From: Mesorhizobium carmichaelinearum
GTDB lineage: Bacteria; Pseudomonadota; Alphaproteobacteria; Rhizobiales; Rhizobiaceae
Length of the DNA stretch: 64,000 nucleotides
Reading direction: 5' to 3'
Assembly: GCF_900199455.1 (NCBI RefSeq)
Contig: NZ_FZQR01000010.1
Location: 186,001-250,000 of the forward strand
In this document: piece by piece, positions 8,325-16,088 of the stretch
Numbering within the stretch: position 1 is the stretch's first letter
How the letters are laid out: every line of letters begins with the position of its first letter
Notes under the pieces: generated by a model
The model's input: the letters and a program-made list of their open reading frames with translations, nothing else
The model's database searches: none
What the model was told of the DNA's origin: nothing
Made by a program: the position numbers and the translations under genes

Positions 8325-9229
8325 TGCCAAACCCGCTTCTCGACATCCGGATCGGCACCATGGTGCGGGCCAATCTCGACGACCCGGCAGCCTATATCAA
8401 GCAGATCCTGCCGCTCGGTTTCGAAAGCATCCAGCCCTTCTTCTGGCAGACCTTGGGCGGCAAGGACCTTCCACGCCTTGCCGGCCAGATACGCGAGGCG
8501 ATCGGCGATGCCGATGTCATCGTTTCTTCCCTAGGCGTGTTCGGCAATCCGCTGGAGAGCGGCGAGGTCGATCGCGGCGTGCTCGCGGCCTGGGAAACGG
8601 CTATCGACAACGCGCATCTGTTCGGCACTTCGATGGTCAGCGGCTTCACCGGGCGCCTGCGCGGCAAGAAGCTGACCGACAGCCTGCCGCGCTTCCGCGA
8701 AGTGTGGGGTCCGCTGGCAAAACGCGCCGCCGACAAGGGCGTGCGCATCGCCTTCGAGAATTGCGCCATGGACGGCAACTGGGCCGCTGGCGACTGGAAC
8801 ATCGCCCACAATCCGGATGCCTGGGAGCTGATGTTCAACGAATTGCCTGATGAGAACCTTGGGTTGGAATGGGAACCCTGCCATCAGCTCGTCTATCTGA
8901 TCGACCCGGTGCCGCAAATCCGCAAATGGGCGCCGCGCATCTTCCATGTCCATGGCAAGGACGCCACCGTGCGCTGGGATGTCATCCGCGAGCACGGCGT
9001 GTTCGGCCGGCTGCCCTTCGTGCAGATGCGCACGCCGGGCTTTGGCGACAGCGACTGGACGCGGGTGATCAGTGAGTTGCGGCTGGCCGGATACAAGGGC
9101 GCCATCGACATCGAGGGCTGGCACGACCCGGTCTATCGCGGCGATCTCGAAATCACGGGGCAGGCGCGGGCGCTGGACTATCTCAAGCAATGCCGGGGAG
9201 GCGCCAGCTACCTGCCAAATCCGACGTGA
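8324..9229 (+). CDS. Sugar phosphate isomerase/epimerase (xylose-isomerase-like TIM barrel)
   Basis: 301 aa from the ATG at 8324, which overlaps the previous stop by one base; a GTG at 8321 is an alternative. The sequence has the layout of the AP_endonuc_2/IolE-like barrel: RIAFENCAMDG (metal-ligand Glu), LGLEWEPCHQ, RIFHVHGKD and GAIDIEGWHDPVY, giving the usual Glu/Asp/His metal site. It probably isomerises or dehydrates the product of the upstream oxidoreductase. The substrate is not evident. Confidence 0.87.
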   Translation: MPNPLLDIRIGTMVRANLDDPAAYIKQILPLGFESIQPFFWQTLGGKDLPRLAGQIREAIGDADVIVSSLGVFGNPLESGEVDRGVLAAWETAIDNAHLFGTSMVSGFTGRLRGKKLTDSLPRFREVWGPLAKRAADKGVRIAFENCAMDGNWAAGDWNIAHNPDAWELMFNELPDENLGLEWEPCHQLVYLIDPVPQIRKWAPRIFHVHGKDATVRWDVIREHGVFGRLPFVQMRTPGFGDSDWTRVISELRLAGYKGAIDIEGWHDPVYRGDLEITGQARALDYLKQCRGGASYLPNPT

Positions 9230-9251
9230 GGCCAAATTCGACGTGAAGATC

Positions 9252-9272
9252 GGCCGGCGGGAGGAGCCGGCC
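9252..9272 (+). other. Intercistronic hairpin before the binding-protein gene
   Basis: GGCCGGC (9252-9258) pairs perfectly with GCCGGCC (9266-9272) around a 7-nt loop that contains GGAGGA. It lies 70 bp upstream of the binding-protein start. With the larger hairpin after that gene it may bracket a stable mRNA segment. Confidence 0.5.
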
Positions 9273-9343
9273 CGAAAATGCCAATGCCAGTAAATCGTCA
9301 AAAGCCCCTCGGCTGCCGAGGGAAACAATGGGAGGACAAGTGC

Positions 9344-10351
9344 ATGAGCATCGCGATCAGAACGACATTTCTGCGCACGGCCGTCATGGCTGCGACCACG
9401 GCGCTCTGCGCCGCCGTCTCGACCTTGCCGGCACGGGCGCTCGACGCCCAATGGTGCAAGGATGTCCACATCCGCTTCTTCGTCGGCGGCGCCGAGGGCG
9501 ACGCTTTCGGCACCATCGTCTATAATGGCGCCAAGCAGGCGGCGGCCGATCTCGGGCCGAAGGTCGACTACATCTTCTCGGGCTGGGACGTCGAGAAAAT
9601 GGTGCAGCAATTGCGCGAGGCGGTCGCGGTCAAGCCCGGCGGCATCGCCATGATGGGCCACCCAGGCGACGACGCGATCATGCCGCTGGCCGAACAGGCG
9701 CATAAGGACGGCATCAAGATGATGTACCAGAACGTGCCGGTGCCCAAGGTGACGGCGGCGTTCGGCGGCGGCTATGTCGGCGCCCAGCAGGAGCAGCAGG
9801 GCCGCGCGCTCGGTGCCGAGGCGTTCAAGCTGGCCGGGCTGAAATCCGGTGACAAGGCGATCATGATCGGCCCCTTCGACAATGAGAGCCGGGGCGCACG
9901 CGAGCGTGGCACGGTCGCCGCATTGAAAGAGGCCGGCGTCGATGTCGTTCAAATCAATTCTGTACCCGAGTGGGCAGCCGATCCGAATCTCGCCATCCCG
10001 GTGATCACCGCGGCGTTGCTCAACAATCCCAACGTCAAGGCGGTCGGCTATCCCGGCGGGCAGATGCTCGGCAATGTGCCGACCTACATGCAGGCCGCGG
10101 GAAGGAAGCCCGGCGATATCTTCAATTTCGGCTTCGATACCAGCCCGCAGATCGTCGAGGGTTTCAAGGGCGGCTGGGTGCAGCTGACGGCTGACCAGCA
10201 GCCATTCATGCAGGGCTATCTGCCGATCCTCAGCCTCTGCCAGCAAGTGGTGCTGGGCCTGGCGCCGATGAATGTCGACACCGGCGCCGGCTTCGTCACG
10301 CCGCAGAACTATGAGATCGTCTCAGAGCTCGCCAAGCAGGCGCTGCGCTGA
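9344..10351 (+). CDS. Sugar ABC transporter periplasmic binding protein (ribose/fructose type)
   Basis: 335 aa. The ATG at 9344 is chosen because GGGAGGAC precedes it and a clear signal peptide follows (about residues 1-28, ending ARALDAQW). The mature protein has the Peripla_BP_4 pattern, including FFVGGAEGDAFGTIV and VKPGGIAMMGHPGDD. It would capture the sugar in the periplasm and deliver it to the permease encoded two genes on. Ligand cannot be predicted from sequence alone. Confidence 0.9.
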   Translation: MSIAIRTTFLRTAVMAATTALCAAVSTLPARALDAQWCKDVHIRFFVGGAEGDAFGTIVYNGAKQAAADLGPKVDYIFSGWDVEKMVQQLREAVAVKPGGIAMMGHPGDDAIMPLAEQAHKDGIKMMYQNVPVPKVTAAFGGGYVGAQQEQQGRALGAEAFKLAGLKSGDKAIMIGPFDNESRGARERGTVAALKEAGVDVVQINSVPEWAADPNLAIPVITAALLNNPNVKAVGYPGGQMLGNVPTYMQAAGRKPGDIFNFGFDTSPQIVEGFKGGWVQLTADQQPFMQGYLPILSLCQQVVLGLAPMNVDTGAGFVTPQNYEIVSELAKQALR

Positions 10352-10361
10352 CCTCCCAAGG

Positions 10362-10390
10362 CTGCCGGCCGGGCCAATCCCGGCCGGCAG
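10362..10390 (+). other. Strong hairpin between binding-protein and ATPase genes
   Basis: CTGCCGGCCGGG (10362-10373) and its exact complement (10379-10390) form a 12-bp stem with a CCAAT loop. There is no T-run, so it is not a classical terminator. Hairpins at this place in binding-protein-dependent operons commonly protect the upstream message or attenuate the downstream genes. Confidence 0.7.
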
Positions 10391-10438
10391 GACCGCCGGC
10401 GAACAGGCCGGCAAGCGAAAATGAAAAGCGAGGATCCG

Positions 10439-11236
10439 ATGGCCGAACGCATCATCGAACTGCGCGATATCAAGAAATCCTATGGTCAGGTCTATGCGCT
10501 GGGCGGCGTCAATCTCAGCGTCGACCGCGGCGAGGTGGTCGGCCTGATCGGCGACAATGGCGCCGGCAAGTCGACGCTGATCAAGATCCTGTCCGGCGTG
10601 GTCAGGCCAACCAGCGGCGACATCCTCGTGCGCGACAAGCCGGTGACCGGCTGGAGTGCGGCGCGCTCGCGCGACGCCGGCATCGAGACGGTGTTCCAGG
10701 ATCGGGCGCTGGCGGTGCAGCAGACCATCGTGCGCAACATCTTCATGGGCCGCGAGCTCACCGGCTTCATGGGCTGGCTGAAGGTCAACAAGGAGATCGA
10801 GGAGGCAAGCCGGCTGATGCGCGAGATCGGCTTCACCTCGAAAGTGTTCACGCCGCACTCGATCGTCGGCCAGCTCTCGGGCGGCGAACGCCAGGGCGTG
10901 GCGATCGCGCGCGCCATCTACAAGCAGGCCGAGCTGATCATCCTCGACGAGCCGACCACGGCGCTGTCGCTGACCGAGACCGCCAAAGTCTTCCATTTCG
11001 TGCGCCAGGTGCGGGCGAGCGGCCGCTCGATCCTGTTCATCGGCCACAACATCCATCACGTCTTCGACATCGCCGACCGCTTCGTCGTGCTCGACCGCGG
11101 CAAGGTGGCGCTGACCGCCGACCGCAGCGCGGTCAAGTCGGCGGAAGAGTTGATCAATTTCATGGAAGACGTCGCGCATCCCGGCGGATTGGCCGGACTG
11201 CACGAGGCCGTCGAAGCGGAGCAGCGAGTGCGATGA
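10439..11236 (+). CDS. Sugar ABC transporter ATP-binding protein, single nucleotide-binding domain
   Basis: 265 aa from the ATG at 10439 (GAGG nearby); an in-frame ATG at 10421 has a poorer site. Walker A is GDNGAGKST, the signature is LSGGERQGVAIAR, and Walker B is LIILDEPTTAL. Unlike RbsA-type ATPases (about 500 aa, two domains) it has one domain and should act as a homodimer, as in the rhizobial fructose importer FrcA. Its stop overlaps the permease start by four bases (ATGA), implying translational coupling. Confidence 0.92.
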   Translation: MAERIIELRDIKKSYGQVYALGGVNLSVDRGEVVGLIGDNGAGKSTLIKILSGVVRPTSGDILVRDKPVTGWSAARSRDAGIETVFQDRALAVQQTIVRNIFMGRELTGFMGWLKVNKEIEEASRLMREIGFTSKVFTPHSIVGQLSGGERQGVAIARAIYKQAELIILDEPTTALSLTETAKVFHFVRQVRASGRSILFIGHNIHHVFDIADRFVVLDRGKVALTADRSAVKSAEELINFMEDVAHPGGLAGLHEAVEAEQRVR

Positions 11237-12279
11237 GCAAGACCATGGAACCCGATCTCGAAAGTCATCTCAGCGCGCATGGCGAATCCGCCCGCAAAGA
11301 GTGGAAACATCCATCCGACCATTGGCTGCGCGGCTTCGTCCTCGACAACCGCGCCTCGCTCGGCACGCTCGCCGTCTTCGTCGTCATGATGGCCGTGTTC
11401 ATGGTCGCCAACCCGACCGTGTTCACCACCTGGTATCTCTACAGTTCGGTTCTGACGACGCTGCCCGTTGCGCTGTTCGTGGTGGTGCCGCTGGTCTTCG
11501 TCGTCACCTGCGGCGAGATCGACCTGTCGTTTCCGGCAACGATGGGTTTTGCCTCCTGGGTCTTCGCGCTGGTGGTGCAGGCCGGCTACAATCCGTTCCT
11601 CGGCATTGCGGCCGCTGTTCTCACCGGCATTCTGCTCGGCTTCCTCGTCGGCTCGCTGGTCGTCTATGGCGGGCTGTCATCGCTGATCGCCACGCTTGGC
11701 ATGAACTTTTTGCTGCGTGGCCTGATCCAGATCATCAACGAAGGCAAGTCGATGGCGCTGACCGGCCTTGCCGACAGCTCGGCCTACAAGATCTTCTCCA
11801 GCCAGGTTTACGGCATTCCGGTGCAGATCTTCTGGGCCATCGCCTTCGTCGTGCTGTCGGCGATGCTCTACAACAGGCACCGCTTCGGCGCGCAGGTGAA
11901 GGTGGTCGGCGACAACCCCGACAGCGCCCAGCAGATGGGCATCGACGTCAAGCGCGTGCGGGTGAAAGTCTTCGTCTTCGTCGGCATCGGCGCTGCGATC
12001 GCCGGCACGTTTTCGGTGATGATCAACTTCACCTGGTGGCCGACCGCCGGCGACGGCTATCTCCTGCCGGTGCTGGCCTCTGTCTTCGTCGGCGGCACCC
12101 CGACTTGGGGCGGCATCGGCACGGTCGCTGGCGGCGCCATCGGCGCGGTCACCGTGTCCTTCATCCAGACCGGCGTCGTCGCGGCGGGCCTGAGCGGCTT
12201 CTACGTGCAGTTCTTCAACGGGCTGATCATCATCCTGTCGCTGCTGGGGCATAAGTGGAACCAGGCGCGGTACAGGTGA
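11233..12279 (+). CDS. Sugar ABC transporter permease (RbsC/FrcC type)
   Basis: 348 aa starting in the ATGA overlap with the ATPase. After a hydrophilic N-terminus of about 40 residues come about ten hydrophobic segments. The motif CGEIDLSFPATMGFASW is the usual BPD_transp_2 'GGIDLS' region. With one permease gene the channel is presumably a homodimer. It closes the LacI-controlled operon; the helicase gene converges 25 bp downstream with no obvious terminator. Confidence 0.92.
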   Translation: MSKTMEPDLESHLSAHGESARKEWKHPSDHWLRGFVLDNRASLGTLAVFVVMMAVFMVANPTVFTTWYLYSSVLTTLPVALFVVVPLVFVVTCGEIDLSFPATMGFASWVFALVVQAGYNPFLGIAAAVLTGILLGFLVGSLVVYGGLSSLIATLGMNFLLRGLIQIINEGKSMALTGLADSSAYKIFSSQVYGIPVQIFWAIAFVVLSAMLYNRHRFGAQVKVVGDNPDSAQQMGIDVKRVRVKVFVFVGIGAAIAGTFSVMINFTWWPTAGDGYLLPVLASVFVGGTPTWGGIGTVAGGAIGAVTVSFIQTGVVAAGLSGFYVQFFNGLIIILSLLGHKWNQARYR

Positions 12280-12304
12280 GGGCTGAACCGCCGTCGGGCA
12301 CAGC

Positions 12305-14974
12305 TCACACCGCCGCGACAAACCCGTCCAGCACGCGCTTCTGGCCGGCCTTGTCGAAGTCGATGGTCAGCTTGTTGCCTTCGATGGCCGAGATGTTGCC
12401 GTTGCCGAATTTCTGGTGGAAGACGCGGTCGCCGACGCTGAAGGCGGATGGCGTGTCGGAGACGGATTTGGCAACCAGCTCACCGTCGATGGTGCGGCCT
12501 TTGACCGAGGTTCGGCCGGCGCCGTAGCCGCTGTCGGTCTCGCCATAGCCGATACGCTCGACCTGATGGCCGGAGCGCGTGCCCCAGTTGCGGTCGGTCG
12601 CTTCGGTGCGGTTGGCCTGCGCGCGCTGCCAGCCGGGCGTCGAATAGGTGTTGGAGAAGGCGCCGGACTTTTCGGTGTTGGCGCCGACATTGTCGAAGCG
12701 CGAGGCGCCATACGGGTTCTGCCGGCCGCCACGGCCCGACGCGAAGGAGCCGCCGCCATAGGGATTGCCGTAGCCGCCATAGGAATTGCCGCTTTCGGCG
12801 ATCTCGACATGGGATTCCGGCAGTTCCTCGAGGAAGCGCGACGGGATGGTCGATTGCCAGAGCCCATGGATCAGGCGGTTGGAGACGAACCAGAGATGCA
12901 GGTTCTTCTTGGCCCGCGTCAGGCCGACATAGGCGAGGCGGCGCTCTTCCTCCAGACCGGAGCGGCCGCCTTCATCGAGCGCGCGCTGGTGCGGGAACAG
13001 GCCTTCCTCCCAGCCGGGGAGAAAAACCGTCTCGAATTCGAGGCCCTTGGCTGAATGCAGCGTCATGATGGAGACGGCATCCTGTCCGGCATTCTGCTCG
13101 GCATCCATGACCAGCGCCACATGTTCGAGGAAGGAGCGCAGCGACTCGTACTCCTCCATCGAGCGGATCAGTTCCTTGAGGTTTTCCAGCCGGCCCGGCG
13201 CTTCGGCCGAGCGGTCGTTCTTCCACATGTCGGTATAGCCGCTCTCTTCGAGAATGGTCTCGGCGAGTTCGGTGTGCGGTTTGGTTTCCAGCGCCTTCTG
13301 CCAGCGTTCGAAGTTGGCCGCGACTTCGCGCAACGCGGCGCGCGGCTTCGGCTTCAGCTCGTCGCTTTCGGCGAGGTTGCCGGCGGCCTCCAGCATCGGG
13401 ATGCGCAGCGCGCGGGCCGTATCGTGGATCTGGCGGATGGTGGCTTCGCCCAGCCCGCGCTTCGGCACATTGACGATGCGTTCGAAGGCGAGGTCGTCGC
13501 CGCTGTTGGCGACGACGCGGAAGAAGGCCAGTGCGTCGCGGATTTCCATGCGCTCGTAGAAGCGCGGACCGCCGATGACGCGATAGTTGAGACCGAGCGT
13601 GATGAAGCGGTCCTCGAAGGCGCGCATCTGAAAGGACGCACGCACGAGGATCGCCATGTCGTTGAGATTGTGCTTCTGGCGCTGATAGGCCTCGATGGTT
13701 TCGCCGATGGCGCGGGCTTCCTCTTCGGAATCCCAGGCGGCGTGGACATTGACCTTGCCGTCTTCGGGGTCGTTGCGGTCGGTGAACAGCGTCTTGCCGA
13801 AACGGCCTTCATTGTGGGCGATGAGGTGGGAGGCCGCGCCAAGGATGTGCGCGGTCGAGCGATAGTTGCGCTCCAGCCGGATGATGGTGGCGCCCGGGAA
13901 ATCCTTGTCGAAGCGCAGGATGTTGTCGACCTCGGCGCCGCGCCAGCCATAGATCGACTGGTCGTCATCGCCAACGCAGCAGATGTTGACGGTGGCGCGG
14001 GTTTCGGTCGATCGCGCCTTACCCTCCCCTTGATGGGGAGGGTCGTCGCGAAGCGACGGGGAGGGGTGACTGGCGCCGGCGCTGCCACCCCCACCCGCGC
14101 CGCTTCGCGGCGCGACCTCCCCCATCGAGGGGGAGGTAGATCTTTGCGCCAAAAGCCGCAGCCACATGTATTGCGCGGTGTTGGTGTCCTGGTACTCGTC
14201 GACGAGGATGTATTTGAAGCGCCGGTGATAGTCCTTCAGCACATCCGGATTGGCGCGGAAGATGCGGATCGGGTGGCAGAGCAGGTCGCCGAAATCGCAG
14301 GCGTTCAGCGTCTGCAGCCGCTCCTGATAGGCCTTGTAGAGCTCACGGCCCTTGCCGTTGGCGAAGCTGCGCGCGTCGCCCTCGGCGATATCGGCCGGGC
14401 CTTGGCCCTTGTTCTTCCAGCCGTCGATCATCTGCGCGAACTGCTTGGCCGGCCAGCGCTTGTCATCCAGCCCCTCGGCCTGGATCAGCTGCTTGATCAG
14501 CCTGACGACATCGTCGGTGTCGAGGATGGTGAAGTCGGAACGCAAACCGGCAAGCTCGGCGTGGCGGCGCAGCAGCTTCACGCCGATCGAGTGGAAGGTG
14601 CCGAGCCAGGGCATGCCTTCGACATTGCCTTCGCCGATCAGGATGCCGATGCGCTGCTTCATCTCGCGCGCGGCCTTGTTGGTGAAGGTCACGGCCAGGA
14701 TCTGCGACGGGAAGGCCTTGCCGGTGGCGAGGATGTGGGCGATGCGCGTGGTCAAGACGCGGGTCTTGCCGGTGCCGGCGCCGGCCAGCACCAGAACCGG
14801 GCCTTCGGTGGTTTCCACCGCCAGCCTTTGTTCGGGATTGAGCCCCTTGAGATAGTCGGGCGCACTGTTCTGGCCGCTGCGGGCAGCCATGGCGCGCGCG
14901 GCAATGCCCGACGGGGCCGTGGGCCGCGCATTGGGTTCATCGAAAAAGGGCATGTCTTCCGAAAAGCCGGACAT
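12305..14974 (-). CDS. ATP-dependent DNA helicase UvrD/PcrA with in-frame repeat insertion
   Basis: 889 aa, a superfamily 1 3'-5' helicase for repair and replication restart. Motifs in order: LAGAGTGKTRVLTTRIA (Ia/Walker A), VDEYQDTN (II), CCVGDDDQSIYGWRGA (III), LERNYRST (IV), MTLHSAKGLEFETVFLPGW (V) and RLAYVGLTRAKKNL (VI). Between motifs II and III sit about 39 extra, Gly/Pro/Ser-rich residues encoded by a 117-nt palindromic element (14021-14137). The C-terminal 200 residues are Gly/Asn/Tyr-rich and end in a Tudor-like VGDRVFHQKFGNG segment. Start may be ATG 14974 or 14953. A hairpin-capable CTCCC...GGGAG repeat lies in the 5' leader. Confidence 0.95.
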   Translation of the reverse strand: MSGFSEDMPFFDEPNARPTAPSGIAARAMAARSGQNSAPDYLKGLNPEQRLAVETTEGPVLVLAGAGTGKTRVLTTRIAHILATGKAFPSQILAVTFTNKAAREMKQRIGILIGEGNVEGMPWLGTFHSIGVKLLRRHAELAGLRSDFTILDTDDVVRLIKQLIQAEGLDDKRWPAKQFAQMIDGWKNKGQGPADIAEGDARSFANGKGRELYKAYQERLQTLNACDFGDLLCHPIRIFRANPDVLKDYHRRFKYILVDEYQDTNTAQYMWLRLLAQRSTSPSMGEVAPRSGAGGGGSAGASHPSPSLRDDPPHQGEGKARSTETRATVNICCVGDDDQSIYGWRGAEVDNILRFDKDFPGATIIRLERNYRSTAHILGAASHLIAHNEGRFGKTLFTDRNDPEDGKVNVHAAWDSEEEARAIGETIEAYQRQKHNLNDMAILVRASFQMRAFEDRFITLGLNYRVIGGPRFYERMEIRDALAFFRVVANSGDDLAFERIVNVPKRGLGEATIRQIHDTARALRIPMLEAAGNLAESDELKPKPRAALREVAANFERWQKALETKPHTELAETILEESGYTDMWKNDRSAEAPGRLENLKELIRSMEEYESLRSFLEHVALVMDAEQNAGQDAVSIMTLHSAKGLEFETVFLPGWEEGLFPHQRALDEGGRSGLEEERRLAYVGLTRAKKNLHLWFVSNRLIHGLWQSTIPSRFLEELPESHVEIAESGNSYGGYGNPYGGGSFASGRGGRQNPYGASRFDNVGANTEKSGAFSNTYSTPGWQRAQANRTEATDRNWGTRSGHQVERIGYGETDSGYGAGRTSVKGRTIDGELVAKSVSDTPSAFSVGDRVFHQKFGNGNISAIEGNKLTIDFDKAGQKRVLDGFVAAV
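14021..14137. repeat. Compound palindromic element inserted in frame in the helicase gene
   Basis: The 117 nt (39 codons) are built from nested inverted repeats: ACCCTCCCC/GGGGAGGGT (14021-14043), CGTCGC-GAA-GCGACG (14044-14058), CGCGCCGC-TTC-GCGGCGCG (14096-14114) and ACCTCCCCC/GGGGGAGGT (14115-14137). Length is divisible by three and no stop arises in the coding frame. It resembles the small dispersed palindromic elements of rhizobial genomes. Confidence 0.85.
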
Positions 14975-15055
14975 CTCCCCCGAATGTAGTGATTCGGGAG
15001 GGAAAGACCAGAACTGTCTACGTTTTGTTCCCGGTAAAGTGCCTGGTATTGCGCT

Positions 15056-15892
15056 TCAAGCCTTGCGGTAACCGAGCGCGACGAAAAATCGATGGCCGAA
15101 CGAGCGGGCCTCGTCCGTCATCACCGCGCCCAGGGCAACCTGCATCTGGTCGTAATAGCGGCCGCCGGCGGGTGAGGCCAGGAAGGCCTCATAGAGCTTC
15201 AGGTCGGCCATGGACATATCCCGGTAGATATAGGCTGCAGATTCCATGGCATCGCTGTCGATGTCACGGCGAAGCCCTTCGGTTTGCTTGCGCAGCAGGG
15301 CCATGACCTGGTCGTCGGGCAGGGGCTTTCCGGCCGCGCCCAGCATTTCGGTGAGCATCGCATAGCCCATGTTCAAGGCGACGGCTTCGCCAGTGTCGAC
15401 GGCGCTGATATCGTCCATCATCTTCCTGTACAATGCGAGCCTGGCCGGATCCCTGGATGGAAGGTCGCCGAGGATTTTGGCGCCCTCGATCTTCTTGGCC
15501 TCCCTCGCTTCCGGTGCGGCAGCCTGGATCTCCAGCGCGGTGACCTGTTTGCCCAAAGGCGAACCATAGAAAGCAGCGAGGTCGGACAGGTCCTTGGCGG
15601 ACAGCTTGCCATCCATTCGCGCCTCGATAGCCGCTTCCATCTTCTCCGGGTCAAAGGCACCTTCCATGGCGGCGGCAAGGGCGTCCTGGACTTTTTGCAC
15701 CGGCGTTCCCGGCGCCGATTTCACGGCCGCGGTGAAACCCGGGCCGATGCCCATCAGCATCTCGTGAAAGCCGTTCGCCTTGTTGATGTCGCCGATTGTC
15801 TGTGCCGGCGCGGCCACGGTCCCGGCAATGAGCGGGACGAGGCAGTAGAGCACAAGCGCCATGCGCGTCAGCGGCGGAAGGAATGACGGCAT
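15056..15892 (-). CDS. DUF2059-type exported protein
   Basis: 278 aa from the ATG at 15892, which has a GGAG upstream and is followed by a signal peptide (about residues 1-28, VLYCLVPLIAGTVAAPAQT). Longer frames would start inside the opposite gene's leader and lack a signal. The mature part is helical, with KDLSDLAAFYGSPLGKQVT near the middle and a second similar unit, DLKLYEAFLASPAGGRYYDQM, at the end; two such FYxSPxG repeats are typical of DUF2059. Function is unknown; probably periplasmic. Confidence 0.8.
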   Translation of the reverse strand: MPSFLPPLTRMALVLYCLVPLIAGTVAAPAQTIGDINKANGFHEMLMGIGPGFTAAVKSAPGTPVQKVQDALAAAMEGAFDPEKMEAAIEARMDGKLSAKDLSDLAAFYGSPLGKQVTALEIQAAAPEAREAKKIEGAKILGDLPSRDPARLALYRKMMDDISAVDTGEAVALNMGYAMLTEMLGAAGKPLPDDQVMALLRKQTEGLRRDIDSDAMESAAYIYRDMSMADLKLYEAFLASPAGGRYYDQMQVALGAVMTDEARSFGHRFFVALGYRKA

Positions 15893-16088
15893 TTTGCTTG
15901 GCTCCACGGGAGAGATGACCCAATGGAGACTGCTGGAAAACCCTGACGCAAGCAAGATGAATTGCCACCTTGGCGTGTGGGTCAGCTTGACAGGCGGGGC
16001 AGGCGGGGGAAAGCTGAGCCGAGGGCAGGAACGGTGCGCCGGATTGCCCATGGCCGCGCAAGCGCGCAACAGTCGAAGGAGTATCATC

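Noticed and set aside
10362..10390. Rho-independent terminator within the sugar operon
   Set aside because: The stem is strong but has no T-run, and the downstream ATPase and permease are needed by the same transporter.
13055..14989. Long open frame (over 600 codons) antisense to the helicase gene
   Set aside because: It mirrors the helicase codon pattern, lacks family motifs and arises from high GC content, which removes stops on the opposite strand.
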